DNA from: Pseudarthrobacter oxydans
GTDB lineage: Bacteria; Actinomycetota; Actinomycetes; Actinomycetales; Micrococcaceae
Assembly (NCBI RefSeq): GCF_013314975.1
Contig: NZ_JABTYH010000006.1
Coordinates: 62,001-126,000 of the forward strand
DNA: 64,000 nt
Reading direction: 5' to 3'
Positions 1-8,498 of this stretch are shown piece after piece (the stretch's first letter is position 1; every line of letters begins with the position of its first letter). The position numbers and the translations under genes were made by a program. Under the pieces are notes generated by a model. That model was not told the DNA's origin. It saw nothing but the letters and a program-made list of their open reading frames with translations, and searched no databases.

Positions 1-497
1 TGGATGAAGTAGCGCGAGCGTGAGGTGAGGATGGAGGCAAAGGCCTCGGAGCGGTCCTCCACCACCCCGGCCGCCACGAGGGCGTCCGCGATGTGGGGGC
101 GGCCGAGGGTCGCGCCGGGGGCGACATGGTGGATGACGTCGTCCCAGGTGAGGGGGTAGTCCTCAGCAAGCAGGGTGACCATCCGCTCGGCACGGGTATG
201 CCGCGCGTCCTTGGCTTTGGTGATTTCCTCCAGCAGTCCCGGATGCTTCGGGTCGTGCAGATAGCTCAGGAGGTGGACGCTGATGCCCTCCTCTGTCCGG
301 CAGGAAACCTCCATCCCGGGGACCAAGGCCACCCCGTGTTCAACGGCTGCAGCAGAAGCCTCGTCCCAGCCGGCCGTGGAATCGTGGTCCGTCAGCGCTA
401 CGACGTCCAGGCCGGCGCGGGCCGCGGAAGCCATGACGTCTGCGGGATTCTCGGTGCCGTCCGAGACATTGGAGTGGGCATGCAGGTCGATCCTCAC
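1..497 (-). CDS. PHP-domain metal-dependent phosphoesterase (3' part outside window)
   Basis: N-terminal 165 residues of a PHP-domain hydrolase of the YciV/TrpH type; the gene runs off the left edge. The metal-binding signatures are visible in order: DLHAHS (residues 4-9), TDHD (36-39), PGMEVSC (60-66) and GRPHIA (132-137). These histidines and acidic residues normally hold a trinuclear metal centre that cleaves phosphomonoesters or diesters such as nucleoside bisphosphates or short oligonucleotides. The GTG start is chosen because the protein begins directly with the first metal motif and a TAGTCT box lies six bases upstream, so the mRNA is probably leaderless. It is divergent from the aminopeptidase P gene. 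The exact substrate cannot be told from this fragment. Confidence 0.85.
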   Translation of the reverse strand, partial: MRIDLHAHSNVSDGTENPADVMASAARAGLDVVALTDHDSTAGWDEASAAAVEHGVALVPGMEVSCRTEEGISVHLLSYLHDPKHPGLLEEITKAKDARHTRAERMVTLLAEDYPLTWDDVIHHVAPGATLGRPHIADALVAAGVVEDRSEAFASILTSRSRYFI

Positions 498-621
498 CTA
501 TCCAGACTAGTTGACCCGGCGTTCACCCTGTGTATGGCCGGCCGCAACTCCCGCGTTCCCGTCCCGCCGGCACCGGCTCCGCCTGTTCGCGCAGCCGCGG
601 AGCTGGTGAGACGATGGTGCG
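498..621. other. Divergent intergenic region PHP/pepP
   Basis: 124 nt. Holds the PHP -10 box; for pepP I see no convincing -10 near the GTG. Confidence 0.4.
504..509 (-). promoter_or_regulatory. -10 box (TAGTCT), leaderless promoter of PHP gene
   Basis: TAGTCT on the minus strand, exactly 6 nt before the GTG at 497. Transcription would start at or next to the start codon. Confidence 0.5.
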
Positions 622-2208
622 GTGAAAGATGCCGAAAACACCCCCACCTCTGCTTCCCAGCCGTTGGAGGAGCGCGTCAACAACCGCTCGCAGCGGCCCA
701 GTTCCGACGCGTTCAAGGCCTTCATGGCCGGCAACTGGGCGCCCGCCAGCCAGGAGCTCCCGGCACGTGACGCCGTAGCCGGCTACGCCTCGGCCCGGCG
801 CAAGGCAATCTCCGGACAGTTCAAGGGCGAACGCCTGGTGATCCCCGCCGGCCCGCTGAAAGTCCGCTCCAACGACTGCGACTACCGCTTCCGCCCCCAC
901 TCCGGATTCGCGCACCTCACCGGGCTCGGCCTCGACCACGAGCCTGACGCCGTCCTGATCCTTGAACCCGTCGGGGAAGGAAAGGGCGACGACGGCGGCC
1001 ACCACCGGGCAACGCTCTACTTCCGGCCGCTGGCCGGGCGGGACACGGAACAGTTCTACGCAGACTCCCGGGCCGGCGAGTTCTGGATCGGCGCCCGTCC
1101 CACCCTCGCGGAGTTCGAGTCACGCCTTGGCCTGGCAACGGCACATATCGACCAGCTGGAGACAGCCATCACCAAGGACGTGGGCGCCCCCGAAATCGGC
1201 GGCATCTCCATCCGCCTGGTCCGCAAGGTGGACGAGAACATCGACGCGCTGGTGGACACCGCCCGCTACAACACGGCGAAGGACCCGGACAACCTGGACC
1301 TCGCCGTCCTCGATGCCCTGGACGAAAAGCTGAGCGAAGCCCTCTCCGAACTGCGCCTCCTCAAGGACGACTGGGAGATCGGGCAAATGAAGCTCGCGGT
1401 GGCTGCCACCGTTGAAGGGTTCGAGGAAGTCGTAAAAGTCCTGCCTCGCGCCCTCACGCACGCCCGCGGCGAGCGCGTGGTGGAAGGAGCCTTCTTCGCC
1501 CGGGCGCGCGAGGTGGGCAACGAACTGGGATACGACACCATCGCGGCCTCCGGCAACAACGCCACAGTGCTGCACTGGACCCGCAATACGGGGAAGATCC
1601 ACGCCGGAGAACTCCTCCTGCTGGACGCCGGCGTGGAAGCCGATTCCCTGTACACGGCGGACATCACCCGCACCCTCCCCGCCAGCGGCGTGTTCACCGA
1701 CATCCAGCGCAAAGTCTACGAAGCCGTGCTCGACGCGGCCGACGCCGGGTTTGCCGCAGCACAGCCCGGGGCGAAGTTCCGCGATATCCACACCGCGGCC
1801 ACCACAGTGCTTGCCGAGCGGCTTGCGGAGTGGGGGCTCCTGCCGGTGACGGTGGAGGAGGCCATCAGTCCCGAGGGCCAGCAGCACCGCCGGTGGATGC
1901 CGCACGGCACCAGCCACCACCTGGGGCTGGACGTCCATGACTGCGCCCAGGCCAAACGGGAACTCTACCTGGACGGCATCCTCACCGAAGGGATGGTCTT
2001 CACCATCGAACCCGGCCTGTACTTCAAGGCCGAGGACCTTGCGATCCCGGAGGAGTACCGGGGAATCGGCGTCAGGATTGAGGATGACGTCCTGATGACC
2101 GCCGACGGCCCGGTCAACCTGAGCGCCGCCCTGCCGCGCAAGGCCGAGGACGTGCAGGACTGGATGGCGGGCATTTACCGTGAAGCGGACGGGGCCCAGG
2201 AAGCCTAG
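622..2208 (+). CDS. pepP: Xaa-Pro aminopeptidase (aminopeptidase P, M24B)
   Basis: Cytosolic metallopeptidase removing N-terminal residues that precede proline. The 528-residue protein has the N-terminal AMP_N domain (roughly residues 40-180) and a C-terminal pita-bread M24 domain. The five dinuclear-metal ligands are visible: two Asp in the DAG...YTADITRT stretch (around 335-346), His in PHGTSHHLG (around 428), Glu in TIEPGLYF (around 462) and Glu in GVRIEDD (around 486). Length fits actinobacterial PepP. GTG start at 622; no strong Shine-Dalgarno, so the start is moderately certain. Monocistronic, ended by a strong bidirectional hairpin. Confidence 0.93.
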   Translation: MKDAENTPTSASQPLEERVNNRSQRPSSDAFKAFMAGNWAPASQELPARDAVAGYASARRKAISGQFKGERLVIPAGPLKVRSNDCDYRFRPHSGFAHLTGLGLDHEPDAVLILEPVGEGKGDDGGHHRATLYFRPLAGRDTEQFYADSRAGEFWIGARPTLAEFESRLGLATAHIDQLETAITKDVGAPEIGGISIRLVRKVDENIDALVDTARYNTAKDPDNLDLAVLDALDEKLSEALSELRLLKDDWEIGQMKLAVAATVEGFEEVVKVLPRALTHARGERVVEGAFFARAREVGNELGYDTIAASGNNATVLHWTRNTGKIHAGELLLLDAGVEADSLYTADITRTLPASGVFTDIQRKVYEAVLDAADAGFAAAQPGAKFRDIHTAATTVLAERLAEWGLLPVTVEEAISPEGQQHRRWMPHGTSHHLGLDVHDCAQAKRELYLDGILTEGMVFTIEPGLYFKAEDLAIPEEYRGIGVRIEDDVLMTADGPVNLSAALPRKAEDVQDWMAGIYREADGAQEA

Positions 2209-2274
2209 CCAGCAGCCCGCGGTTGTGGGGGGCTGTTATTGACGCCGCCCCCTGCCAACCTGCTGAATAAACAA

Positions 2275-2318
2275 AAAAGCGGGGCTGCCGGAACAAGTGT
2301 TCCGGCAGCCCCGCTTTT
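2275..2318. terminator. Bidirectional terminator, pepP / stress-protein gene
   Basis: Perfect 21-bp inverted repeat (2275-2295 with 2298-2318, 2-nt loop). Arms end in A4 and T4, so both strands carry a U-run. It sits between two convergent genes. Confidence 0.9.
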
Positions 2319-2342
2319 GTTTGCCTGCCAGGCCGCTGCGGG

Positions 2343-3254
2343 CTATTGCCGCGGCTCGCCCGGGTGCTGCTCAGGAGCGTGCCCGGGCGCGTCCTGCTGG
2401 CCATCAACCCGCTCCCCCTGCGTGGGCTGCTGCTGGCCGCCCTCGGGGTGCCCGGTGCCGGCGGCGGGGGCCTGCGGCAGCCGCACGCCATACTGCGGCC
2501 GGCCATCCGGCAGGTCCGGGTACCGTACGGTCCGGGCCGGGGCGGGCTGCTCCTGCGGCGCGGCAGCAGGCTGGCCCTGGTCCTCCTGGACAGGATGTGC
2601 CTGGGCCGACGACCCGGACGACTGCTGCCCGTAAGGATCGCTCCAGCCTGAGGGACGGACCGGACCCTGGCCGGGCTGGTTCTGCTGGTAAGGCTGGCTG
2701 TGGTAGTCGCGCTGGGTGTAGGGGCCACCGCCGGCGGCCGCATCCGAGCGGGTCATCGGCAGCTGCTGGAGCAGCCGCCGTGCCTCGTGGGCAGCCTCCG
2801 GCGACACCACGACGTCGTAGCTGGTGGCCACCACCTGGTTGGTGGAGGTGAAGTCGCGCTTGCCGCGCTGCATGGCATAGGTGACGATGCCGAAGAGCAT
2901 AAAGAACGCTGCACCCATCAGCACCGAGGTAAGAATGGAGAAGTACCCCGGTGACGGTGCGAAGAAGGACAGCATGACACCCACGAACAGGCCGAACCAC
3001 ATGCCGCTCAGTGCTCCGGAAAGCGCCACCCTGGGGTAGCTCAGGCGGCCGGTCACCCGCTCCACCATCTTCAGCTCGTTGCCCACGATGGACACCATGT
3101 GGACGGGGAACTGCTGGTCCGCAAGGTAATCCACGGCCTTCTGGGCATCCAGGTAGGACGTGTAGGAACCCACGGTATCGCCGGTTGGAACGGCCCGGGC
3201 TTCATCCATTCCGCCGGGCCCGCCGGCCTTGGGAGCACCAAATATGTTTGCCAT
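2343..3254 (-). CDS. General stress protein 17M-like membrane protein with P/Q-rich tail
   Basis: About 303 residues. The N-terminal half matches the YflT/GSP17M-like family: a short alpha/beta segment (GSYTSYLDAQKAVDYLAD, then VSIVGNELKMVERVTGRL) followed by two hydrophobic helices (SGALSGMWFGLFVGVMLSFF and SILTSVLMGAAFFMLFGIV) and a return segment ending in VSPEAAHEARRLLQQLP. The C-terminal ~130 residues are a low-complexity Pro/Gln/Gly/Tyr-rich tail, probably disordered. Function is unknown; homologues are stress-induced in Bacillus, and a membrane role is inferred from the two helices. I chose the MANIF start; in-frame ATGs at 3278 and 3272 are alternatives and none has a well-spaced ribosome site. 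Confidence 0.75.
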   Translation of the reverse strand: MANIFGAPKAGGPGGMDEARAVPTGDTVGSYTSYLDAQKAVDYLADQQFPVHMVSIVGNELKMVERVTGRLSYPRVALSGALSGMWFGLFVGVMLSFFAPSPGYFSILTSVLMGAAFFMLFGIVTYAMQRGKRDFTSTNQVVATSYDVVVSPEAAHEARRLLQQLPMTRSDAAAGGGPYTQRDYHSQPYQQNQPGQGPVRPSGWSDPYGQQSSGSSAQAHPVQEDQGQPAAAPQEQPAPARTVRYPDLPDGRPQYGVRLPQAPAAGTGHPEGGQQQPTQGERVDGQQDAPGHAPEQHPGEPRQ

Positions 3255-3319
3255 ACCCCCATTCTTGCCCATGAGCATGTGTGCTGCCTGTAAATTCAGC
3301 TAAAAGAGAGCAGACTCGG

Positions 3320-3325
3320 TAGCCT
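3320..3325 (+). promoter_or_regulatory. -10 box (TAGCCT), leaderless promoter of MgtE-like gene
   Basis: TAGCCT lies exactly 6 nt before the GTG at 3332. It probably drives the MgtE-like/DUF1003/mrp operon as a leaderless transcript. Confidence 0.5.
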
Positions 3326-3331
3326 GTAGGA

Positions 3332-4615
3332 GTGAGCACAACTCCTACCCGCGTCTTCGTGGCGCGCCTTTTGGGCCTCGACGTCTTCGACCCGCTGGGC
3401 GACCGGCTGGGCCGGCTGCGCGATGTTGTTGTGCTGTCCCGGGGAACGCAGGGCGCACCGCACGTGGTGGGCATCGTCGTCGAAGTTCCCGGCAAGAAGC
3501 GCGTCTTCGTGCCCATGACGCGCATTACCTCCATCGACCAGACCCAGATCATCTGCACCGGGCTGGTGAACCTCCGCCGCTTCGAGCAGCGCGGCGCCGA
3601 GACGCTGGTGGTGGCCGAGATGTTCGACCGCCGCGTCACCCTGCGGGACGGCAGCGGCGACGCCACCATCGAGGACATCGCCATGGACCAGCACCGCTCG
3701 CGGGACTGGTTCGTCAGCAAGCTCTTTGTCCGGCGGGGCCATTCCCTTTCCCCGCTCAGCCGGCTCCGCCGCAACGAAACCCTGATCATCGACTGGGCCG
3801 ACGCCCTCCAGGGCCCGCGCACGGAGCCGCAGGCGGCCACCCAGTTCGTGGCCAACCATGAGGACCTCAAGCCGGCAGACTTCGCCGAAGCACTGCAGGA
3901 AATGAGCGACAAACGCCGTTTCGAGGTGGCCAGCGAGCTGCAGGACGAACGGCTGGCCGACGTCCTCCAGGAGCTCCCGGAAGATGACCAAGTGGAGATC
4001 CTCTCCGCCCTTGACGTGCAGCGCGCAGCCGACGTGCTGGAGGAAATGGATCCCGACGACGCCGCCGACCTCCTTGGCGAGCTCCCCTCTGCCCAGGCGG
4101 AGGAGCTGCTCCAGCTGATGGAGCCGGAGGGCGCCGAGGACGTCCGGCGGCTGCTGGAGTACGACGAGGACACCGCCGGCGGGCTCATGACCCCCGTGCC
4201 GGTGATCCTTCCTCCCGAGGCCACGGTTGCCGAGGCGCTGGCCCACGTGCGCCGGGAGGAACTCTCCCCGGCGCTTGCCTCCTCCATCTTCATCGCCAGG
4301 CCGCCGCTGGAGACGCCGACCGGCCGCTTCCTGGGTGTGGTCCACATCCAGCAGCTGCTCCGGTTCCCGCCGTTCGAACCGCTCGGCAACCTGGTGGACA
4401 AGAACCTCGAACCGCTGTCGGACCAGGCACACATCAGCGAAGTGGCACGCACGCTGGCGACCTACAATTTGAACTCCCTCCCCGTGGTCAACGACGCCGG
4501 CCGGCTTGTGGGGGCGGTGACTGTTGATGATGTTTTGGATCATCTGTTGCCGGATGACTGGCGCGCCCATGACGGCGAAGCCCCGATAAGAAGGCTGGGT
4601 GGCCGTATTGGCTGA
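3332..4615 (+). CDS. Soluble MgtE-N/CBS protein (magnesium-sensor-like, no channel domain)
   Basis: 427 residues. The N-terminus resembles a PRC-barrel (LGLDVFDPLGDRLGRLRDVVV, about 12-80). A MgtE_N-type acidic helical superhelix follows (about 175-290, with repeated LQELPEDD, LEEMDPDDAADLL and ELLQLMEPE units) and then two CBS motifs (about 285-410; 'DTAGGLMTP' and 'NLNSLPVVNDAGRLVGAVTVDDVL'). In true MgtE these cytosolic modules sense Mg2+ and gate a five-helix pore; that pore is absent here, so this is not itself a transporter. It heads a tight operon with DUF1003 (17-nt overlap) and mrp. A role as Mg2+ or nucleotide sensor, possibly partnering the DUF1003 membrane protein, is inference. 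Confidence 0.85.
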   Translation: MSTTPTRVFVARLLGLDVFDPLGDRLGRLRDVVVLSRGTQGAPHVVGIVVEVPGKKRVFVPMTRITSIDQTQIICTGLVNLRRFEQRGAETLVVAEMFDRRVTLRDGSGDATIEDIAMDQHRSRDWFVSKLFVRRGHSLSPLSRLRRNETLIIDWADALQGPRTEPQAATQFVANHEDLKPADFAEALQEMSDKRRFEVASELQDERLADVLQELPEDDQVEILSALDVQRAADVLEEMDPDDAADLLGELPSAQAEELLQLMEPEGAEDVRRLLEYDEDTAGGLMTPVPVILPPEATVAEALAHVRREELSPALASSIFIARPPLETPTGRFLGVVHIQQLLRFPPFEPLGNLVDKNLEPLSDQAHISEVARTLATYNLNSLPVVNDAGRLVGAVTVDDVLDHLLPDDWRAHDGEAPIRRLGGRIG

Positions 4616-5300
4616 GAGCAGCGCACCAAAAAATCCGAACCAGCGGACGCCCGCCAGGAAGACGGCCGACAAAGGCAGCCTGGACACACCCCTGAGCGGC
4701 CGCCAGCGGATCCTGCCCAAGTTCTCCCCGGATCCCGATGCCTTCGGCCACGCCACGGAGGGCTTTGCCCGCTTCATGGGCACCCCGCAGTTCCTGGTCT
4801 ACATGACGGTCTTCGTGGTCATCTGGCTGGCGTGGAACACCTGGGCGCCGCTTGAGTGGCAGTTCGATTCCCGCGCGCTTGGTTTCACCCTGCTGACGCT
4901 GATGCTGTCCCTCCAGGCCTCCTACGCCGCACCCCTTCTGCTGCTCGCCCAGAACCGGCAGGACGACCGCGACCGCGTCTCGCTCCAGCAGGACCGCCAG
5001 CGCGCCGAGCGCAACCTGTCCGACACCGAGTACCTCACCCGGGAACTCGCATCCCTGCGGATTGCGCTGCGCGAGGTTGCCACGCGTGACTACGTCCGTG
5101 CCGAGCTCCGTTCGCTGCTTGAGGACATGCTGGAGGCCCAGGAGGAGCTCCGGACCCACGATCCCTCCGGGCAGGGGCAGCACGAATCCCCCCGCGACAA
5201 GGTCAAGGAAAAACTCAAGGAACAGCGCGACCGGCAACGGAACCCCCGCACCCAGCAGATCCCCCGGGTCAAGCCCGGCCATTCCACCCAGGACCGTTAA
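4599..5300 (+). CDS. DUF1003 membrane protein
   Basis: 233-residue member of the DUF1003 family. After about 65 mostly polar residues come the family core 'FARFMGTPQFLVYMTVFVV' (helix 1, about 60-85) and a second hydrophobic helix (LGFTLLTLMLSLQASYAAPLLLLAQ, about 95-122). The invariant 'AQNRQDDRDR' follows, then a long charged, probably coiled-coil C-terminus (130-233). It overlaps the upstream MgtE-like gene by 17 nt and its TAA shares a base with the ATG of mrp, so the three are translationally coupled. Function is unknown; the pairing with an MgtE_N/CBS protein is the main clue. Confidence 0.85.
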   Translation: MAVLAESSAPKNPNQRTPARKTADKGSLDTPLSGRQRILPKFSPDPDAFGHATEGFARFMGTPQFLVYMTVFVVIWLAWNTWAPLEWQFDSRALGFTLLTLMLSLQASYAAPLLLLAQNRQDDRDRVSLQQDRQRAERNLSDTEYLTRELASLRIALREVATRDYVRAELRSLLEDMLEAQEELRTHDPSGQGQHESPRDKVKEKLKEQRDRQRNPRTQQIPRVKPGHSTQDR

Positions 5301-6442
5301 TGAGCGAACCCATTGCCAACACGGCGTTGGCTGAGGCAGTCAACGCTGCCCTGGCCACGGTCATCGACCCCGAACTCCGCCGCCCCATCACCGAACTGGG
5401 CATGGTGGAGTCTGTCGCCGTGGACGACGCCGGCAGGGCCAGCCTGGCAGTCCTGCTCACCATCGCCGGCTGCCCCCTGCGGGACACCATCACCACGGAT
5501 GCCACGAACGCGCTGCTGGCAGTTCCGGGAGTGGCCGCCGTCGACGTTGAACTCAAGGTGATGACCCAGGAACAGCGCGATGCCCTCAAGGAACTGCTCC
5601 GCGGCAAGGGGGGCCAGCGCGGCATCCCCTTCAACGAGCCAGGTTCCCTGACCCGGGTCTACGCCGTCGCCAGCGGCAAGGGCGGGGTCGGGAAGTCCTC
5701 GGTGACCGTCAATTTGGCCTGTGCCCTTGCAGTCCAGGGCCTGCGCGTCGGCATCGTGGACGCGGATGTCTATGGCTTCTCCGTCCCGGGCCTGATGGGC
5801 ATCACGCAGCAGCCCACCCGGGTGGACGACATGATCCTTCCCCCGGTCGCCTACGGGGTGAAGGTGATCTCCATCGGGATGTTCGTCAGCGGCAACCAGC
5901 CTGTGGCCTGGCGCGGACCCATGCTGCACCGCGCGCTGGAACAGTTCCTCACCGACGTCTATTTTGGCGACCTCGACGCCCTGTTCCTCGACCTGCCGCC
6001 CGGCACCGGTGACATCGCGATCTCCGTGGCCCAGCTGCTGCCCAAGGCGGAAATCCTGGTGGTCACCACGCCGCAGGCTGCCGCCGCCGACGTCGCCGAG
6101 CGCGCCGGGGCCATCGCCACGCAAACGGGCCAGAAGGTGGCGGGGGTCATCGAGAACATGTCCTACCTGGAAATGCCCGACGGCGGCAGGATGGAATTGT
6201 TCGGCAGCGGCGGCGGGCAGGTCCTCGCCGGGCGGCTGACGGCAACGGTGGGGGCAGAAGTGCCGCTGCTGGGCCAGATTCCGCTGGACATCCAGCTGCG
6301 TGAAGGCGGGGACACCGGCGTGCCGATCGTCCTCGGCCAGGCCGGCACGCCGGCGGCGGCCGCACTGTCAGGTATCGCCGGACAACTGGCGGCAAAACCC
6401 CGTGGACTGGCCGGGATGAAACTGGGGCTTCAGCCTCGCTGA
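5300..6442 (+). CDS. mrp: Mrp/ApbC-type P-loop ATPase, Fe-S carrier
   Basis: 380 residues: N-terminal MIP18/DUF59 domain (about 8-90) and a C-terminal ParA/MinD-like P-loop domain with Walker A SGKGGVGKSS (about 124-133), DADVYG and DLPPGTGD. Members elsewhere bind and transfer [4Fe-4S] clusters. The CxxC cluster-bridging motif of E. coli Mrp/ApbC is not here: the segment after 'VIENMSYLEM' reads PDGGRMELFG with no cysteine pair. From memory the mycobacterial orthologue has the same change, so it looks like a feature of actinobacterial Mrp rather than a defect. Start ATG overlaps the DUF1003 stop (TAATG). Confidence 0.92.
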   Translation: MSEPIANTALAEAVNAALATVIDPELRRPITELGMVESVAVDDAGRASLAVLLTIAGCPLRDTITTDATNALLAVPGVAAVDVELKVMTQEQRDALKELLRGKGGQRGIPFNEPGSLTRVYAVASGKGGVGKSSVTVNLACALAVQGLRVGIVDADVYGFSVPGLMGITQQPTRVDDMILPPVAYGVKVISIGMFVSGNQPVAWRGPMLHRALEQFLTDVYFGDLDALFLDLPPGTGDIAISVAQLLPKAEILVVTTPQAAAADVAERAGAIATQTGQKVAGVIENMSYLEMPDGGRMELFGSGGGQVLAGRLTATVGAEVPLLGQIPLDIQLREGGDTGVPIVLGQAGTPAAAALSGIAGQLAAKPRGLAGMKLGLQPR

Positions 6443-6502
6443 GCCGCCAGCCTGGCCGGGTGCAGCCTGGAGCACCTGTCCGGAAACTGCTGCGGGCAGG
6501 CG

Positions 6503-6910
6503 CTACGTGGCTTCGGTGTCGAAGGGTGCGGCCTCGCCCGGCGGCAGCGACTGGAGCACCCGTTCCGGCCGCCTGGGCGCGGCGTCGGCTCCCACGGCGG
6601 CGGCCCCGGAAACTGCGGCCACGGCGGCCGGCGCGCCGGCGCTGACGGGTTTGGCGTCGTCGTCGAGGAGCGCCTCTTTGATGATGCGCCGGGGGTCGTA
6701 CTGCCGGGGATCGTATTTCTTCCAGTCGACATCATCGATGTCGATGCCCACTTCTTCCTTGATCTGCTCGCGGGCACCGGACGCCATGCGCCGGACTTCC
6801 CTGACCAGGTTCGCCAGCTTCTGGGTGTATTCGGGCAGCCGCTGGGGGCCGATCACCAGAACGCCAATGATCAGCAGAAGAAAGAACTCCGGGCCGTTGA
6901 TTCCAAACAC
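6503..6910 (-). CDS. tatB: Sec-independent protein translocase subunit TatB
   Basis: 135 residues: an N-terminal membrane helix (FFLLLIIGVLVIGP, about 9-22) with the hallmark G-P hinge, then an amphipathic helix (LPEYTQKLANLVREVRRMASGARE) and an acidic, then Ala/Pro-rich tail. This is the TatB/TatA fold; the short 'FGINGPEF' start and 'LVIGPQRLPEYTQKLA' identify TatB. It acts with TatC to recruit twin-arginine precursors. GTG start. Third gene of sigE-rseA-tatB, an association typical of actinobacteria, although the htrA protease often found between rseA and tatB is missing. Confidence 0.9.
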   Translation of the reverse strand: MFGINGPEFFLLLIIGVLVIGPQRLPEYTQKLANLVREVRRMASGAREQIKEEVGIDIDDVDWKKYDPRQYDPRRIIKEALLDDDAKPVSAGAPAAVAAVSGAAAVGADAAPRRPERVLQSLPPGEAAPFDTEAT

Positions 6911-6979
6911 TTTAGGAAGATTACCCTCTCCGGGCTGCCAGTGACGATTTCAACCCGGGGCCCGGGAGAACTGCCTGCG

Positions 6980-7876
6980 CTACGGGACGAAAAAGGCCAC
7001 GATGCGGTTGGCCCCGCGCTGCAGCCGCGTCGTGAGCGGTTCCCCTCCCGCTTCCGCGGACGGAGGGGTACCGGCGGCAACACCTTCTTCGGCCCTGCTG
7101 CCAAGGCGCTGCAGGATGGGGACGGCATCGTCGGCCCGCTCCGCCGGCAAGTTGGACTCGTAGGTAAAGCTGTGGCCCTGCGTCCGGTACGTGGCCGACC
7201 ATGGTGAAGACTGCCACACACTCAGGTTGTTGCCGGCTGCTGCGGCTTCCCGGTCCACAGCGCCCGGCTGTCCGCCAGGATTCTGGCCGTCACCCTCCTG
7301 TGCGGAGAGCCGCTGTTCAGTGACTGTGGCGTAGTGTGCCCCGTCGGTCAGCCTCAGCTCAACCGCCGGCTGCCCGTTGAACACCGTGGCTTTTGCCGAT
7401 TCAAGGTGGAAGCCCATTGCTTCCAGTTCCGGACAGGCCCAGCCTTCGGAGCGCAGCCGCGTGAGCTGTTCAGCGTTGAGCTGCCTGCCGTCCGCCGGCG
7501 TCCGGGACGAGACCTGCGAAAAAGCGGCCGGGTTTCCCGTGGCGTCCCCGGGCAGCGGGTCCCCTGCAGCCGCGAAGGCACCCGCAGCCAGGACCGCCAC
7601 CGCAGCCGTGCTGCCGCCGGCAGCCAGTGCCAGCACCCGGACGGCCGTGCGCGGTGGCGCGGGCCGCTGGGTGGGAGCCGGAGGCGCGGCGGCGAGTTCC
7701 TGCGTCCGTGACAGCAGGCGGGCCGTCAGGTCATCGCTGGCGGGCGGGATGGGGGCATCGCGGAGCCGCTCCAGGTACTGGCGTTCCCGCCGCAACGCTG
7801 CAGAGCATTCGTGGCAGGACTGGAGGTGGCTGCGGGTGCGCTGGTGCCTGCGTCCGAATGGGGTCCGGGACCTCAT
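6980..7876 (-). CDS. rseA: Zinc-type anti-sigma factor (RseA-like) with extracytoplasmic domain
   Basis: 298 residues. The N-terminus holds a zinc-anti-sigma signature HLQSCHEC (H-x3-C-x2-C, residues 17-24) followed by a charged helix. A Pro/Ala linker leads to one membrane helix (about 88-110, VLALAAGGSTAAVAVLAAGAF), then about 190 extracytoplasmic residues rich in Gly/Gln without a fold I recognise. It should bind and hold SigE, the gene 7 nt upstream. The ATG at 7876 is chosen because it follows the sigE stop; the frame stays open far upstream, but that is sigE in another frame. It seems longer than mycobacterial RseA, so the outer domain may be a lineage-specific sensor. Confidence 0.85.
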   Translation of the reverse strand: MRSRTPFGRRHQRTRSHLQSCHECSAALRRERQYLERLRDAPIPPASDDLTARLLSRTQELAAAPPAPTQRPAPPRTAVRVLALAAGGSTAAVAVLAAGAFAAAGDPLPGDATGNPAAFSQVSSRTPADGRQLNAEQLTRLRSEGWACPELEAMGFHLESAKATVFNGQPAVELRLTDGAHYATVTEQRLSAQEGDGQNPGGQPGAVDREAAAAGNNLSVWQSSPWSATYRTQGHSFTYESNLPAERADDAVPILQRLGSRAEEGVAAGTPPSAEAGGEPLTTRLQRGANRIVAFFVP

Positions 7877-7883
7877 GCGCCGT

Positions 7884-8498
7884 TCAGAGGATGCCGGCGA
7901 TACGCGGCATGGACAGTTTGCGGCGCGCCTGCTGGGGACGAGGGTCCCGGTGCGCCAGCTTCTCCCGCAGCATGGTCCGTCCGCGGTGGATCCGTGAGCG
8001 GACAGTACCCAGCTTGACGCCCAGCGCTTCCGCCACTTCGTCGTAGGACAGGCCTTCGAGGTCGCAGAGGACGACGGCGGCGCGGAAGTCCGGCGGAAGT
8101 TCCTCCAGCGCAGCCTGCACGTCCACGTCCAGGTTGTTGAGCTCAAAGCTCTGTTCCGGACCCGGTTCGCGGCCGGGAAGCCTCGACTCGGCATCCTCGG
8201 CGAGGGCATCGAACCTGATCCGGGTTTTGCGCCGCGCCTGGTCCAGGAAGAGGTTCGTGGTAATCCGGTGCAGCCAGCCGTCCAGCGTGCCCGGCTTGAA
8301 GTTCTCCAGCGAGCGGAAGACGCGGACAAACACCTCCTGGGTGAGGTCCTCGGCGTCGTACTTGTTGCCCGTCAGGCGGTAGGCAAGCCGGTAGACCTTC
8401 GCCGAGTGGTTGGTGACCACTTCTTCCCAGGTGGGACGTACCCACTCAGCCTCAGGATGGTTTGTTGCAGGGACAGGTGCCACAACTGAAGATGACAT
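7884..8498 (-). CDS. sigE: ECF RNA polymerase sigma factor SigE
   Basis: 204-residue group IV sigma factor. Region 2 is '[24 protein letters not shown]...[17 protein letters not shown]' (about 35-92). Region 4 is '[41 protein letters not shown]' with a clear helix-turn-helix (about 138-180). It directs RNA polymerase to envelope-stress promoters and is held by the anti-sigma factor encoded 7 nt downstream. ATG start supported by the GAGGGGAG Shine-Dalgarno about 6 nt upstream. The order O-methyltransferase (divergent)-sigE-rseA-tatB matches the mycobacterial sigE locus except for the absence of htrA. Confidence 0.92.
   Translation of the reverse strand: MSSSVVAPVPATNHPEAEWVRPTWEEVVTNHSAKVYRLAYRLTGNKYDAEDLTQEVFVRVFRSLENFKPGTLDGWLHRITTNLFLDQARRKTRIRFDALAEDAESRLPGREPGPEQSFELNNLDVDVQAALEELPPDFRAAVVLCDLEGLSYDEVAEALGVKLGTVRSRIHRGRTMLREKLAHRDPRPQQARRKLSMPRIAGIL

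Noticed and set aside
7877..8329. Possible fused sigma/anti-sigma long frame
   Set aside because: The frame of rseA stays open through sigE but reads Arg/Ser/Trp-rich nonsense there; the sigE stop and the rseA ATG are clear.
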